From Theobroma cacao (Eukaryota > Streptophyta > Magnoliopsida > Malvales > Malvaceae), in contig NC_030850.1 of NCBI RefSeq assembly GCF_000208745.1, positions 20,197,528 to 20,261,527 on the forward strand: DNA of 64,000 nt, given 5' to 3'. This document shows positions 12,706 through 24,295 of the stretch, piece by piece (positions within the stretch are counted from its first letter, which is position 1; each line of letters starts with the position of its first letter). The position numbers were made by a program, and so were the translations under genes. The notes beneath the pieces were generated by a model that made no database searches, had not been told where the DNA came from, and saw only the letters and a program-made list of their open reading frames with translations.

Positions 12706-13557
12706 TGTAGTACCCCGTATTTTGATACGATGGCTAATAAAATTTACGAATGCCAATTGAGGTTAATTACCAAGTGAAAAAGGGGAATTCAGAAATGAAC
12801 CTCTGAAATCTCGATCTCCATAGACATATGCAAACTAAGACTATTTCTTGCTGCAACGAGAAACTTGCTGCCATGCTTGCTACCTTGCTTGATTTTGACA
12901 TATTTTTCATCCATTTAACTTCATGGACTGATCATGGGTTTTTGAAACATTGTGGGCTTATTAATCAAAGTTTGAAATGAGGGGTTTTTAGTAAGAAATT
13001 AAATCAATTGCTTTGTTTTTGAAACAAGTGCATCATGATTTCTAAGTTCTCTTTATCGATTGCTTGTTCCCTTCTTATGTTCACTCATTGAGTTTTATAC
13101 TTACGTTTTTAAACTTCATGTTTTCAGATTCGAAGATAGTTGGGACCTAGATTGAGTGTCCACATATGCTCGTCCTCTTGGTAGGTACTATGGCATCTCA
13201 GTAGTTGTACCTTCACCTATAGTCATTTCGCTGACGGTCAAGAGTTTGTTACCTGTGAACGCGTTTATGCAATGTAATTTGCTAGGATCCATGTTATAAG
13301 TGAAATATGTATATTTGATTACTGATGCCACTATGAGTTGGCAAACGGGTGACATTATTTTGACATAATAACATGGTGAGTATTGGGTCACTTTAAAATG
13401 TTACTGAAATATTTTTGGTTAAGAATTACAATATGTGATTTTAGAAATGATGGTTAAGAATGATGATCGGGATTACATAAAAAAGCTTGCTTGGGCTTAG
13501 TGGGCTATACCCATTGGGCCCATGCGTCGGTCATGGCCCGGGATTTAGGCTATGACA
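12706..13557 (+). repeat. 3' LTR of the gypsy-type element, internally deleted
   Basis: The first 120 bases and the last 450 bases match the 5' LTR, but about 1.8 kb in between is missing. The join lies at TAGACATATGCAAAC, where the 5' LTR reads TAGACACATAAC and the solo LTR at 34418 (reverse complement) reads GAAACATATGCAAAC. The shared ACATA suggests a deletion through short homology. One copy of the TTTCTTGCTGCAACGAGAAA palindrome remains at about 12843. Confidence 0.88.
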
Positions 13558-13562
13558 ATCAT

Positions 13563-14440
13563 ATCAGAACTAGGCACAGGCAATGAGGCACAATGTTGGT
13601 ATAACAAATCTAACATAAAAGTGAAGAATTAAACCCTTCAGGTTGCAATTGCAATGAAGGAATGTACCTTACTAGTTGCAATCACAATCATTGAAGACCA
13701 TTCATTCCCCAGATTTGAATTTTGCTTCAATCAATCAAATGGGCTTGCTTTAATATTTTATTTGCTTTGATTGGGAGTGGTATTGCACGATTGGCATAAA
13801 TCACAATTTAAATCCTTTGCTTTCCTTAAACACCCAACTCTTTAAAACAAATCCTTTTTGACTCAAGAAATAGTTAACACTGTTAATAGCATTCATAATT
13901 CCGAAGTTAACTCAGTTCGATTCAAACTTAACACATTAGCGGACAATATTCAGATTAATATTAATAATCTAGAAGAAAACATTAACCAATGAAAATTTTT
14001 ATGAAAGAAAAGTTGAAAACCTAGATATTGGTTTTCCCAATTTGATGATTTTGAATAGAAGGAGTTGGGTTGATGAGTCCATGAGGGAAAAAGAATACGA
14101 TGATACAACCAAGAAGAACTTCGATCACTATGGCTATAGCAATTCGAGATCCGCAGATTGACTGCCCTTTGTCTATATAACCTGTTGGAGTTCCACTAGT
14201 TGAATGGATTGAGCTGGAGGTAGAGGGTGGAGCCAAGATTTAGAGTGTTTTGGGAAAGAGCATTTAAGATTAGTTTTAGGGTTTCAACTGAAATAGTTTT
14301 ATTTAAAATATTTTGTAGACTTTAGTAATATGAATGGTTAGTATAAATGGAAAAGATTTAAGTGTTTGCAATTTCCACATGGGATCAACACTCAAAGGCT
14401 ACAAAATTTTGCACATGTACTGATTTATAATTATTGTAAA
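13563..14440. other. Low-copy-looking host sequence
   Basis: This is the continuation of 5279-5605 after the gypsy-type insertion. It shows no match to the LTR families here. It contains the small minus-strand reading frame at 14021-14236, a TATTTTAAATAAAA stretch on the minus strand near 14300 that could serve as a promoter, and otherwise no feature. Confidence 0.45.
14021..14236 (-). pseudogene. Possible small membrane-protein gene, start codon lost
   Basis: The 71-codon frame encodes a Ser/Thr/Pro-rich N terminus, then a hydrophobic segment at about residues 31-50 (core IAIAIVIEVLLGCIIVFFFP), then a short polar tail. This would suit a single-pass membrane protein with a short C-terminal tail. 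No family is recognised. The frame begins with TTG rather than ATG and an in-frame TAA lies two codons upstream, so there is no upstream ATG. The context AAATCTTGGCTCC would be a typical plant start if the first T were A, so this may be a gene whose start was lost, an internal exon, or chance. It lies in one of the few stretches not explained by repeats. Confidence 0.3.
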
Positions 14441-14761
14441 CTATTACTTATTATTAATAAACTTTAATATTGATATATTTGTAATAAACTTTATCATTTA
14501 TATATATAAATTTTAATACTGATTTTATTTATAATTTAATAATGTTAATAAATTATTTATGCATATATAAAATGTTATGTATAATGTAAATAGTTAATAT
14601 AATATGCATAAATGATGTATTAATAATATATGAACAAATTAATTATACATATAATAACAGATTATTCTTTTATATGCATGTATATATGTATACATATATA
14701 CATATACATATACATATATACATGCATATAAAAGACTAATATGTTATTATATGTATAATTA
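14441..14761. other. Very AT-rich sequence, resumes at 22238
   Basis: This stretch consists almost only of A and T with many TAATA and TATAT strings and no open frame. The same composition resumes at 22238 after the LTR at 14762-22237, so both sides were once continuous, possibly as the body of a CACTA-type DNA transposon ending at 24649. Confidence 0.5.
14641..14760. repeat. 120-bp near-perfect palindrome
   Basis: The arms 14641-14692 and 14709-14760 are inverted copies with 50 of 52 positions matching around a 16-base centre. The outer arm starts AATTATACATATAATAACA and the inner part contains TATATGCATGTATATATG. As single-stranded DNA or RNA it would fold into one long hairpin. The LTR at 14762 is inserted one base beyond its right end. 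Confidence 0.9.
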
Positions 14762-16137
14762 TGTGTTGAACTTGCGTGTTGATCTTAAGTGAAATATGAA
14801 TGATTGGAGGTTGTGGAGAAGAATTAGAAGGAGTTTAGACTTGAAAAGAACCATTTTTTATGATTTTGGACATCAAAAGTCGATCCTAGCACAAAGAGGA
14901 TCGAATTTGTGCAATAGAGAGCAAGGAGAGGAAAGTGCACTGGCCCAAGATCAAGTACATAGCCCTTATAGTCGATCCTAGGCAGTGCAATGGGAGCAGG
15001 GGTGAACAATCTGGTCCAGGATTAACTCCAGGCATCCCATAGTTAATCTTAGACCATTAGATTAGTTAAATTCGAGCTTAAAAGCTCTAAAATGTAAGAA
15101 TTACTTATTTTCTCTCTACACCTTCATTCTCTACCCATTTCCTCTCAATTTTTACACGTTTCAAACCCACTCAATCCAATGGTAAATCATGGATTTTGAG
15201 AGCTAAAAGAAGGAGATTTTACCTCCTAAAAGTTTGTTTGAGGATTTTAATTTCTCATTATAAAACCAAACCCTTACTTCCAAGAATGAATTTTTCAAGC
15301 ACTTGGAGTTGTTTGGAGTAAATATGGAGTTGGGGAATGCTTATAGAGGTAAGATTGAGCACTTTGATTGGTTGATTTTCAATTTGAACAGTTGCTAACT
15401 TAGATTCAAATTGATGTAGTTTTGGTGGAAAAATTGCTCTCTTGAGTTGACTAAATATTTGGGGTAAACAATAGCACAACCCAACTTCTAAGGTATGGAT
15501 TAGCCCATTGTTGAAGGATTTGAGCTTATTGGTTAATATGCTAAGGATTTAGCTATTTTTAAAAAAGCTAGAGATAATCTAAAAGCTAGGATTTGGCTAT
15601 GAAATCAAGAATTTTGATGTAAATGCTAATGAGTGTGTGTTGTTAAATGCTAGATGGATATTGGGAGTAAGAATTCTGCCTATTTGCAAATATTAAGTTG
15701 TTGAGCTAAAGTGTGCAAGTGTGGATAGAGGAGCACCCAAATTGTCAAGGTGAATGGGGAAACTTTTATGCAGAGGAGCATCATGACTAAGGTGCATATA
15801 TGCTTCGGTAATAAAAATGCAATGAATGACATATGCTATGTATGAGTTGTAAGTAAGTTTAGAGGTAGAATTCCTAGACTAGAAATTGCTTATGTATGAT
15901 GTGATATTGGTATGCCTAAAAGGATTATGCCTAGGCCAATGATGTTAATACAAATGTGTATAACGAATACGTCTAGAAATGCTATATCTATACTAGTGAA
16001 TGTTATGAAAATTATGTGAATTACCTAAAAGGATTGTCCTGGGCTAAGTAATTAACATGTCAATGATTATGCTCTTGAGATGAGAAATGAGGCATGATTA
16101 CAAATGATTGAATATGTCATGATGACTAGTATGATGA

Positions 16138-16335
16138 ACTATAATTGTGTTGAGGAATATGTTCCGTCCGTGGATGGTTTTGGATGATGCTATGATGCGA
16201 GATATATATATTCCTTTCGTGGATGGTTCCAGACGATGATTTGATGTGAGATATGTATATTCCGTTCGTAAATGATTCCAGATGATGATATGATGTGAGA
16301 TATGTATGTGCCATTCGTGGAGGATTTTTGGATGA
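16138..16335 (+). repeat. LTR minisatellite, about four units of 57-60 bp
   Basis: The units share TTCC(G/T)T(C/T)CGTGGATGGTT, then a TGATG(A/C)TATGATG core, then GAGATAT. A further diverged unit (GCCGTCTGTGGAGAGATTG) sits at about 18168, on the other side of the insert at 16508-18136, which shows that the two pieces belong together. Confidence 0.75.
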
Positions 16336-16507
16336 TGGATATTATGATGTTAAGTTTGTCCATATCCTTATGACTATGTCCGTGCCTTAAGGATTGTGGT
16401 AAACAGGGGTAGTGGTTGAAATCCCGCCTGTGATTCTCGCTTGTTGTGTACAATCATGACACCACCTGTGGATGATAAGTCTACTATATAAAGTTATTTT
16501 TAACACA

Positions 16508-18136
16508 TGTTGGGGACTTTAATGGCTAGACCCTTGAGTTCAAGATCGAATTTTAACCTTTTAAGTTATTTTTCTAGTGTAAGTTAGATTACATATTGAA
16601 TAGTTAAATTAGTTGGTGTTAGTTTAATTTCACTTTACTTTGTCTTAATTTACTCTAGGAAAAGTTTTTACTGATTTTTCTCATGGTTTTGTGCAGAATA
16701 TGATGAGCAAGGGGAAAGAAAGTTATAATAGCATAAGTGTGGTGAAGGTGTCACTCATACATGTTGGAGTAATTTGAAGATAACTTCAGCTGCAAAAATG
16801 CAATTGATGTGATGTTTAATTCATTGGAAAGCTAAGAGAATGGGCTACAACTTTTATGTTTACTACATTGCCTAGTTCAGAATAGATTGAGGTGAAAATC
16901 ATGTTTGAAGTTGATAGATATGATGTAGTTCTACACTTCATGTAGCATGGCTAGAGCACTGTGGCGCTAGAGAATCATGGTTGCGACGTTGAAAGTGAAA
17001 CTGTCATAGCCTTAAAGAAATATGGTTGATACGTTGAGAATTATGGGGGCATCATACAAATTCTCGAGAGCATAGTGCCACATCACTGAAGAAGTAGCGT
17101 CGTGGCGTTACCAAGGAAGATCACGACACTACAGTGTTATAAAGTTATGGCGTGGCTCCACCTCGATTTGCAAAATTAAAATTTTGACAAAAAATTGGAA
17201 AGTAGGACACTCTTGCACATATTTAAGAGCTTTTTTGAGAGCATTCAGAAAGAGAGATAACAACAACGTTTCTAAAGAATTGGAGCTATGAATCAAGCAA
17301 GAATTCAAGAGCAATTGAGAGAGTTTCAAGATTTACAAGGATTCAATGTTAGTTTCTTTCTCTTTTTTGTGTTATTCTTATTTTCTTGTTTTGAGTTTAT
17401 GGCTAAATTTCTTTGGATATTGTTTCTATTAGATATTATGAGCTAAACTATTTTTCTAAGATTGTGGTGGATTTCAACATGTAATCTGAATATTTATTTC
17501 TCTTTTATTTATTATTAATGGGTATAGTTTTGCTTATTCAAATATGTTCTTAATGCTTTTGATTGTCTGATTAACAATTAATTGATTTGTGAATCTAATT
17601 GAGATTCGACAGAGAGATTTTCAATAAGGTTTGAATAGTATATGATCACGTCACTTAGGTGATCTGATTCGCGATTCGAGTAGTCATACACTAATTGCTA
17701 TACTTAGCCAAATTAGAACACTAGCTTAATGAGCCTTATTTAATTGATTCCTATAAAACATATAGTGACTCAATTAAGTTAGGTATTTGTGCAAGCATCT
17801 TGACAGAGATTTGTACATAGATTTAGATTCTAGGTTAGTAGAACCACCCATGAATGTAAATAATAAGAGAAACTGGTATTAGATAAAGTGTTGAATAAAC
17901 CCATAATCCTAGGTTTGAATATATTGCCTTTCTCAAGTAATTTTAATCTCTTTTAGTTAACTTAGTGCTTGTTTTAAATTTATATTAATTAATTTTCTAA
18001 AAATTTTAGTTACTGAAATAAGATTAATTTTTCATAACTTTTAGTACTTAGTAAAGATTTAGGAACAAATCTTCATGGGAACGATACTCTATTTTATCAC
18101 TATCTTACTTGTTTGATACGTATAATTGTCTGTGCA
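16508..18136 (+). mobile_element. Unresolved insert, possibly an LTR of the Tat/Athila kind
   Basis: The insert separates two parts of the host LTR. It starts TGTTGGGGAC and contains GGGAACGATACTCTATTTT near its end, followed by a TACTTGTTTGATACG and CTGTGCA ending, which recalls the tail of Tat/Athila-type gypsy LTRs. No matching target duplication was found at either end, so exact ends (18136 or 18145) and family are uncertain. It includes the conserved block at 16801-16866 and has no coding sequence. Confidence 0.4.
16801..16866 (+). repeat. Conserved 66-bp block shared between unrelated LTRs
   Basis: The block holds CATTGGAAAGCTAAG and GGGCTACAACTTTTATG. It matches the reverse complement of 25871-25936 at 54 of 66 positions without gaps, and also matches 35190-35256. 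The surrounding LTRs are otherwise not alike. Confidence 0.85.
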
Positions 18137-18304
18137 AAATTGACAATATTGGAGAATACTCTAAGTGATGCCGTCTGTGGAGAGATTGCTCCAGATGATG
18201 ACTTTGATATTCTACCAATTGCTTTGACACTGGGCATGATTTGTTTCTTCGCTGGCTGGTTGCCATGCATGATTTGTTTATTTCCAAGGGAAGGCCATTC
18301 TATG

Positions 18305-21230
18305 TGTAAAGCCCGACCTTATAAAATACTTGTCATGACATACATGTGATGGATAGCATGTTTACATACTAGGAGAGCCCTGAAAAATCGACCAAAGTTG
18401 GTACTGTACCTAGAGGTACAATAAAGTTGATCTAAGCCTCGAACTAGGTCAAATAGGAATTTTAAGGTGAAATTCAAAATTTTACAGTCAAGGAATGACT
18501 TAAAATGGTGATTCGGAGTCAAATCAGAATTTTCACTATCTAGGGGTAAAATGATAATTTTGCCACATGAGGATAAAATTGGAATATTGGAAGAAGTTTT
18601 TGATCAAGATTGATCACATTTGACTCATTGGAGTATAATTTGAGGTTGATAAGTGAAAAAGTTATAATTTCAGTATTTTTGGAGCATAGGGGTAAAATGA
18701 TAATTTTACCACCCCAAGGGCAAAACAGTAATTTTCCACCACCAGGACACTTGTCCAACACATGGTCTTCTCTTATCCTTACTTTGACCTTTGACTAATC
18801 ATGTGGTGGAGAATGGAAGCATAATTATTAAAGTATAAAAAGAAAAATGGACTAATAAGCATGTGACACATGTCAAGCAAGGATATTTTATTATTTTCTA
18901 TAAAAATCAGCCCATATTTATCCCATTCTTCTTCTCCATATTTGGTGAAGACAAAGGAAAGAAAGGAAAAACTAGAACAAACCCTAGATAAGAGAATTTC
19001 AAGAAAAATTATGGAAATTTCAAGGAATCAAGCAAGATAAGGTATGATTTTTCAATTTTTGCTTGAGATCTAGCATACCCATGGTTTATTTTTTTATTTC
19101 CATGGCTGAAAATTGAGTTGGCATGATGAAACCCATGAAGGCCGAATTCTAGAGAGAGAGAGTTTGGTGACGGTTTGGTTGGATTTTAAGTTATATGAAT
19201 GTTTTCAATGATTTATGGTGTTTAGTGTAAGAATCAAGCTTGGAAATCACCCATTCCTTATGTGTTCTTCATTGGCCGAATTTTCTAGGGAGGATATTGT
19301 GGCTGAAATTGATGATATTTTATGATATTTTGGTGATATTTGATGTTTGGTGAGGCTAGAAATTAAATGGGAAATTTTGGTGTGAAAGTCTGAATTTTTG
19401 CTTAACGTATAGACATGTGTGATCATTGACCCGGGACTGATAAATTGAATCTCATTCACAGTCACTGAGGTAATTTAGGTATAATTGGAGTGTAAAAAGT
19501 GATAAGGATTGATTTGGAGTTAAATTGGAGATTTTAGCTGATTAGACCAAGTATAGTGTGACTTAGGTCGAATATCACATTTAAGCGATTAATCGGACAT
19601 TTTGCATCCCATCTCATGCATTCATTTAGATTTAGAGAGCCTGAAATAGTTTATGACAAATTGACACAAATTATTGAATTTTGTGTCATGTGTGATGTAT
19701 AGGTGGTGAGCTATTTGATAAGGATAAAGAGATTACACCAAAGATCGGGACTAGGAGATTTCTACTCTTGATACTGTGTGTAACCTTACTATCGTCTTAA
19801 TTATCTAAAGTAGTTTTTATTCGTTTTTGTGATTTTATGGAAAATGAGTTAAATGGCAAATCCTTATGTTTTATAAGTAAAATGTGTTTAAATAAATGAT
19901 TTTATAAATTGTTTTGAAATTGAATTATGGTTTTGAAAATAGAGTAATTGGAGACCATTTGATGTGTTGTAAATTTATGATTTTAAATTGAATGGCTTAT
20001 GACAATATATGAGCATGAATGGCTAAACTGATTTTTGGTGTTAGAATTATTTGTATTGTGTATTCAGCCTTGAGAGGCTAGATTGCGATAAATTACCGTG
20101 TCATGCAGATAAAGATTTTATAAATCAGGTGGTAGATAAAATAATCCATAATCGCTGCAGTGGAGGTTTTACGGACCAGCCTAAGAGAGGGGGCACAAAA
20201 TTAGATATACCTTACCTCGATCGAAGAGCCGTGTGGAGGGTGTCTCCGGAGGTAAAGATTTGAGTGCACTTCACGTGGACCACCGCGTGAGAGTGAGACT
20301 CAGCCAACTCTAAGGCATGGCTAGATTTTCAAATGTAAAAATATGTTCATGTGTGTACTACATTGAATAGCCTTGGCGGTCTCGATCAGATGCCTAGGCC
20401 AAGGCATCCCAGGGAATGATATTGGCAGGAGCCAAGTTTTGTGAAATACATAAGCCAAGTTGATTATTTGAGTAAATTGATTATTGATGTTATGAAAAAC
20501 ATACTGGAATGGAATATCTTACTTGTCTCCATTTACTCGACTTTAGATGGTTTAGATGGTATCTGTTTACTCACTAGGAATTTATAATCTCACCACCCTC
20601 AATTCCCCACATTTCAGGCTCGGGATAGCTAGTAGATAGCCGATTGCATCAAGGACTTCAGTTAGCCTTGCATTGACAAAATTGTAGGTTGACAGACTCG
20701 CACCTTATTGGTTAGTTGGGGGCCCACGTGTCACTGTAAAAGAAATTTTATACTTCAGTTATCTACTTTAAAGTACGTATGAATATATTTAGCTTTTACA
20801 CTACAGAAATTATTTACAAATTTCTCTATAAATATTATTTTTTTAGAAAATAAAATATTTTATTGAATATTATTATTTTATTCAAACAATTATAATTTCA
20901 TTTCAAATAATTATTTTAGACATCCAAATTTACTTTTAATTATGAAACATGAGTTTTTCACCCACACACCATGTTTTTGGTAGGTTTCGGTATTTTTGAA
21001 GAAAAATGATGAAAATGCCCCTGTGAGCCAGAAAAAAATATTATATTGTTTTGATTTGGAAACGACTTATGATTTCTTGAAATGTGAGATTTAATAACTG
21101 TCGCTCACCGGAGAGATGCGGAAGCTGATGCTAAGCCTTGCGGGGTTCCGATCAGCATTTCGGGTAATAAGTGCCTATCGGGACGTCACGGTGGTTGTCA
21201 TGGGCCTGATGGGAGTTCCGGGTCGTGACA
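18305..21230 (+). mobile_element. Solo gypsy-type LTR, 2926 bp
   Basis: It starts TGTAAAGCCCGACC and ends GGGTCGTGACA. It is flanked by CTATG (18300-18304) and ATATG (21231-21235), a target duplication with one change. No primer site, internal region or second LTR is present, so it is a solo LTR. The first half matches the reverse complement of 43250-44769 (for example the GTACAAT and CTCGAACTAG blocks). The second half matches the LTR tail at 1-511. It is nested in the LTR at 14762-22237. Confidence 0.8.
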
Positions 21231-22731
21231 ATATGATATGATGTTATGACCATGTAGTGGCATGCCTTAGGTTTTGAACTAAGAATTATGTTATATGATG
21301 TTATGAAATGATGATTAATGCAAAGGCTTGAGGTAAGAGCCATATGTAAGTGATATATGTTTATGATCTGTTGCATGCTTGAGGAGCTTATGATTTAGCA
21401 TCGAGGTGAGCGCTTTGAGGTATGTATGATAAGCCAAGTATGTAAACGGTCATATGGTGCGTCGGTTCATACGATAGATTAAACCAGTAAGAGATTGTGT
21501 TGATAATGATATTCAATGAGTAAGGTCACAATGATTATACCACCTTAATAAGGTACTAGTTAGAAATATGTAGCGTACTACGGCTACCATGATTATGACA
21601 GACCATGATTGACAGGTGATGTCCGACCTACCTTCATTATGTATTTACATGAGATATATGAAATGCATGCATGATTAGAGAATATGTGTAGCATTTATCC
21701 TTGAACATTTACAATTGTTTTATGCTCTTGCTCATTGAGTACTAGTGTGACTCACCATTTTTATTGTACATGTGTAGATAAATAGACATTGAGGATCGGG
21801 AAACTTAGTGTTGTCGATGTCAAACACGCTATTTTGACAAGTGGTATGTTATCCACTGATAATGAATCTCCATTGCGTCACAGTTTGAGTCATAGTTATG
21901 TATGTTTCGATAATGTAGATAAAGTATGTCATAAAGGAAATATGTTGGCACGAAGTGGCCTTATGTTATGTAATGAGATGTTAAACGACTGGATGAACTA
22001 GCTTATGTATGGGTACGTGTATGTTATGTTTAAATCTTGAATGTTATTATGAGCTGAGGGGCTAATGTTGAATGCTAAAAGATTTAAGTTGATATGAGAT
22101 GATGTTGGCTATGAGGCCTTATGATTATGATATATATGTTTATCAAGGCTTAGCTGTGAAGGCTTCCTTGAGTCTCACGGGCTTGCCTGCCAGGGTCATG
22201 CTTGTTGGTCACGGCTCCCTAGATTTGGGTCGTGACAATTAATTACTTATATATTAATAAGTATAAGTAATATGTTAATTTTATATAGTATATATTTATA
22301 TCTATATGTATAGTTAATCTATAAAGTATATATATTTATATGAATATAATCAATGGAAAACATAATGGTATATTACTTTATTGTATATATATTAATCACA
22401 CAAATTATATGTTATAATGTTATATATTAGAAAGTTTGTATAACTAATAACTTATTGTAAACAATATATTATAAAAACTAAGATAATGTAACTAATGTTG
22501 GTCCTTGTAATATGTGTTAGAGGGGGGGGGGGTGAATAGCACAATTTGGCTTTTAACAATATTGGAAACTAATTTCCAAAACTTAAGAAAATAAAAACAG
22601 AGTATAAAATGCATAGCAATTTAGAGTGGTTCGGTCCAAGACCTACATCCACTACCTTGATGTCCAACCAAGGATTTTCCCACAAATTCACTAAGAACAA
22701 GTGAAATTCACAAGCTTTCACCAAACTTTAC

Positions 22732-22830
22732 AATGGCTTTTACCAGGCTTAGCCACAACCTTTTACACTAGCTTTTCACGGGCTCAACTAAAACCTAAAG
22801 TGGTTTTCCAAGGCTCAACCACAACCTACA
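22732..22830 (-). repeat. LTR minisatellite
   Basis: About three diverged units of 35-45 bp built on GGCTTTTACCAGGCTTAGCC and GGCTCAACCACAACC. It corresponds to the arrays at 49330-49530 and 56880-57060. Confidence 0.6.
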
Positions 22831-23214
22831 ACAATCAAGCTATCCCAAGCTTGAACAACCCCTTAGAGTGACTCCCTCACTCTAAGAATACAAAAGAAGT
22901 AGTAAAAGAAGGTACCTATGATCATTGGTTGATTTGAGTGGTACAAGATTGAGTGCTAAATACAAATGCAAGGAGTAGGCATTTAAGTACAGACACGTGC
23001 AGTGAAGCTTTTTTGGTTTTTCAACTTTCTATAGCTTAAATCTCTTTCAAGGCTTCTCAAAACTCGTTTCTAGTTGTTGGAAGACCCTTTTATACTTGGA
23101 GATGCAACTTTGATGGCAGTTTGACAGTTTATGGCCATTGGAAATAGTTGAGGATGAGTTCTAACCGTTAATCTGTCTTGTAGTGCTCTGGTTCAAATTA
23201 CAGATAGAGAGCTC

Positions 23215-23306
23215 TTAGTCGACTAACTTGGTTGACTAATTTGGTTTCGTTTCTGGTTACTGATTTTGGCAGAGAGCAGTTAGTCGACTGACTTGGTCGA
23301 CTAAGT
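23215..23306. repeat. Palindromes based on TTAGTCGACTAA
   Basis: Four copies in two pairs: TTAGTCGACTAA with GGTTGACTAA, then TTAGTCGACTGA with GGTCGACTAA. Copies within a pair are about 15 bases apart. Confidence 0.85.
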
Positions 23307-24295
23307 TGATTCTGTTTCTCAAACTCTTCAGCCTGCCATTTCTCCAATTTGAAACTTGGTCAACCAATGTTCTTCCTTGTTTCATCAATAGGCTTCCTCG
23401 TTAGATAGTTATATCTTGTCATTTTTATTCCTCTTTTTCTTTTGATATACTCTTTGAGGAGTTAAATGATTAATTTTATATATTAATTTCTCTGCACACT
23501 CAAGTAAAGATATTAGACACAAATGAATGGAAATGTTTTATTATCATCAAAAACTAATGGAGCCAACAACTAATAAAGTCATTAACTATAATCATAGAAA
23601 TAAAATTTATTATAAGTTTACATATAAAATTGATATATGTATATTATAATTAGTACATATATAACTATAAAGTTATATATACATAGGTGTAATAATTATA
23701 ACATATTAATATATATGAAAGATATTTAATATCATATATATTATGTATATATATTATCTTATAAAATTATATAATTTAAAATAGATAACTTGTAATTTCA
23801 TATTAATATAGAGTTATATATATGTATATATATATACATATTCTATTGCTATAATTCTAATTTGTTTACATATAACAAACTAATATATTTTATATAATAT
23901 TATATTAATAAGTTTACCATATATATCAGTCTTCTTAATTTATATTAACTAATATTAGTACGTACTTAAAGTATTATTAGTTTTTATTAATATATTATTA
24001 GATTTTATCATCTATTTTTATAAAATTAAAAAATCTATTATGTTATTTTTATAAATTTTTAATTTTATAACATTAATGAATTTGAAACTATTAATTTATA
24101 ATTTATGATTCACATTTTCAAAATATATAAAAAAATAAGTAAAGGAAACCATATTTAAACTTTTAATATTATAAAATTCAATACATATATATTTAATTTT
24201 ATTAATATATTTCCTATAAAGGATTAATAAAATTTTAAGAAATTCTAAATATATTTGAAATAAAAATTTTTAAAAAATAGTAATACTGACGAAAT

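Larger units (their letters stand above)
5606..13557 (+). mobile_element. Complete, heavily decayed gypsy-type retrotransposon
   Basis: The element has LTRs starting TGTAGTACCC and ending TGACA, a degenerate primer-binding site right after the 5' LTR, a polypurine tract right before the 3' LTR, and an exact 5-bp target duplication ATCAT at 5601-5605 and 13558-13562. It is 7952 bp long including 548 unknown bases. The internal 4.4 kb has no open frame of useful length, so it is long dead. The 5' LTR is 2643 bp but the 3' LTR only 852 bp because of an internal deletion. Confidence 0.9.
14762..22237 (+). mobile_element. Long gypsy-type LTR interrupted by two insertions
   Basis: The sequence starts TGTGTTGAACTTGCG and ends GGGTCGTGACA at 22237. 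It is flanked by ATTA on both sides (14758-14761 and 22238-22241), a 4-bp rather than the usual 5-bp duplication. Its own parts are 14762-16507, about 18137-18304 and 21231-22237, together roughly 2.9 kb, the size of the LTRs at 18305 and 41860. The tail contains GAGGATCGGGAAACTTAG and a block like GTTCACTCATTGAGT of related LTRs. It appears to be a solo LTR, with no internal region seen. Confidence 0.6.
22496..23568 (-). mobile_element. Copia solo LTR, 1073 bp, exact target duplication
   Basis: On the minus strand it starts TGTTGGCTCCATTAG and ends AGGACCAACA. ACTAA flanks it exactly at 22491-22495 and 23569-23573. It belongs to the same broad family as the LTRs at 49054, 56591 and 58601: the shared blocks are GAGGGGGG(T)GAATAGCAC, GTGGTTCGGTCCAAGACC and the TTAGTCGACTAA palindromes. 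No internal region is present, so the element was reduced by recombination between its LTRs. Confidence 0.93.
22238..24295. other. AT-rich sequence, interrupted by a solo LTR
   Basis: Outside the solo LTR at 22496-23568 this is almost pure A and T, rich in TATATA and ATTAAT strings, with no reading frame. It continues 14441-14761 and may be the interior of a CACTA element whose right end is at 24649. Confidence 0.5.

Noticed and set aside
18113..18349. A 78-codon frame with hydrophobic segments near 18113-18349
   Set aside because: It crosses from the host LTR into the nested LTR start at 18305, so it is a chance frame.
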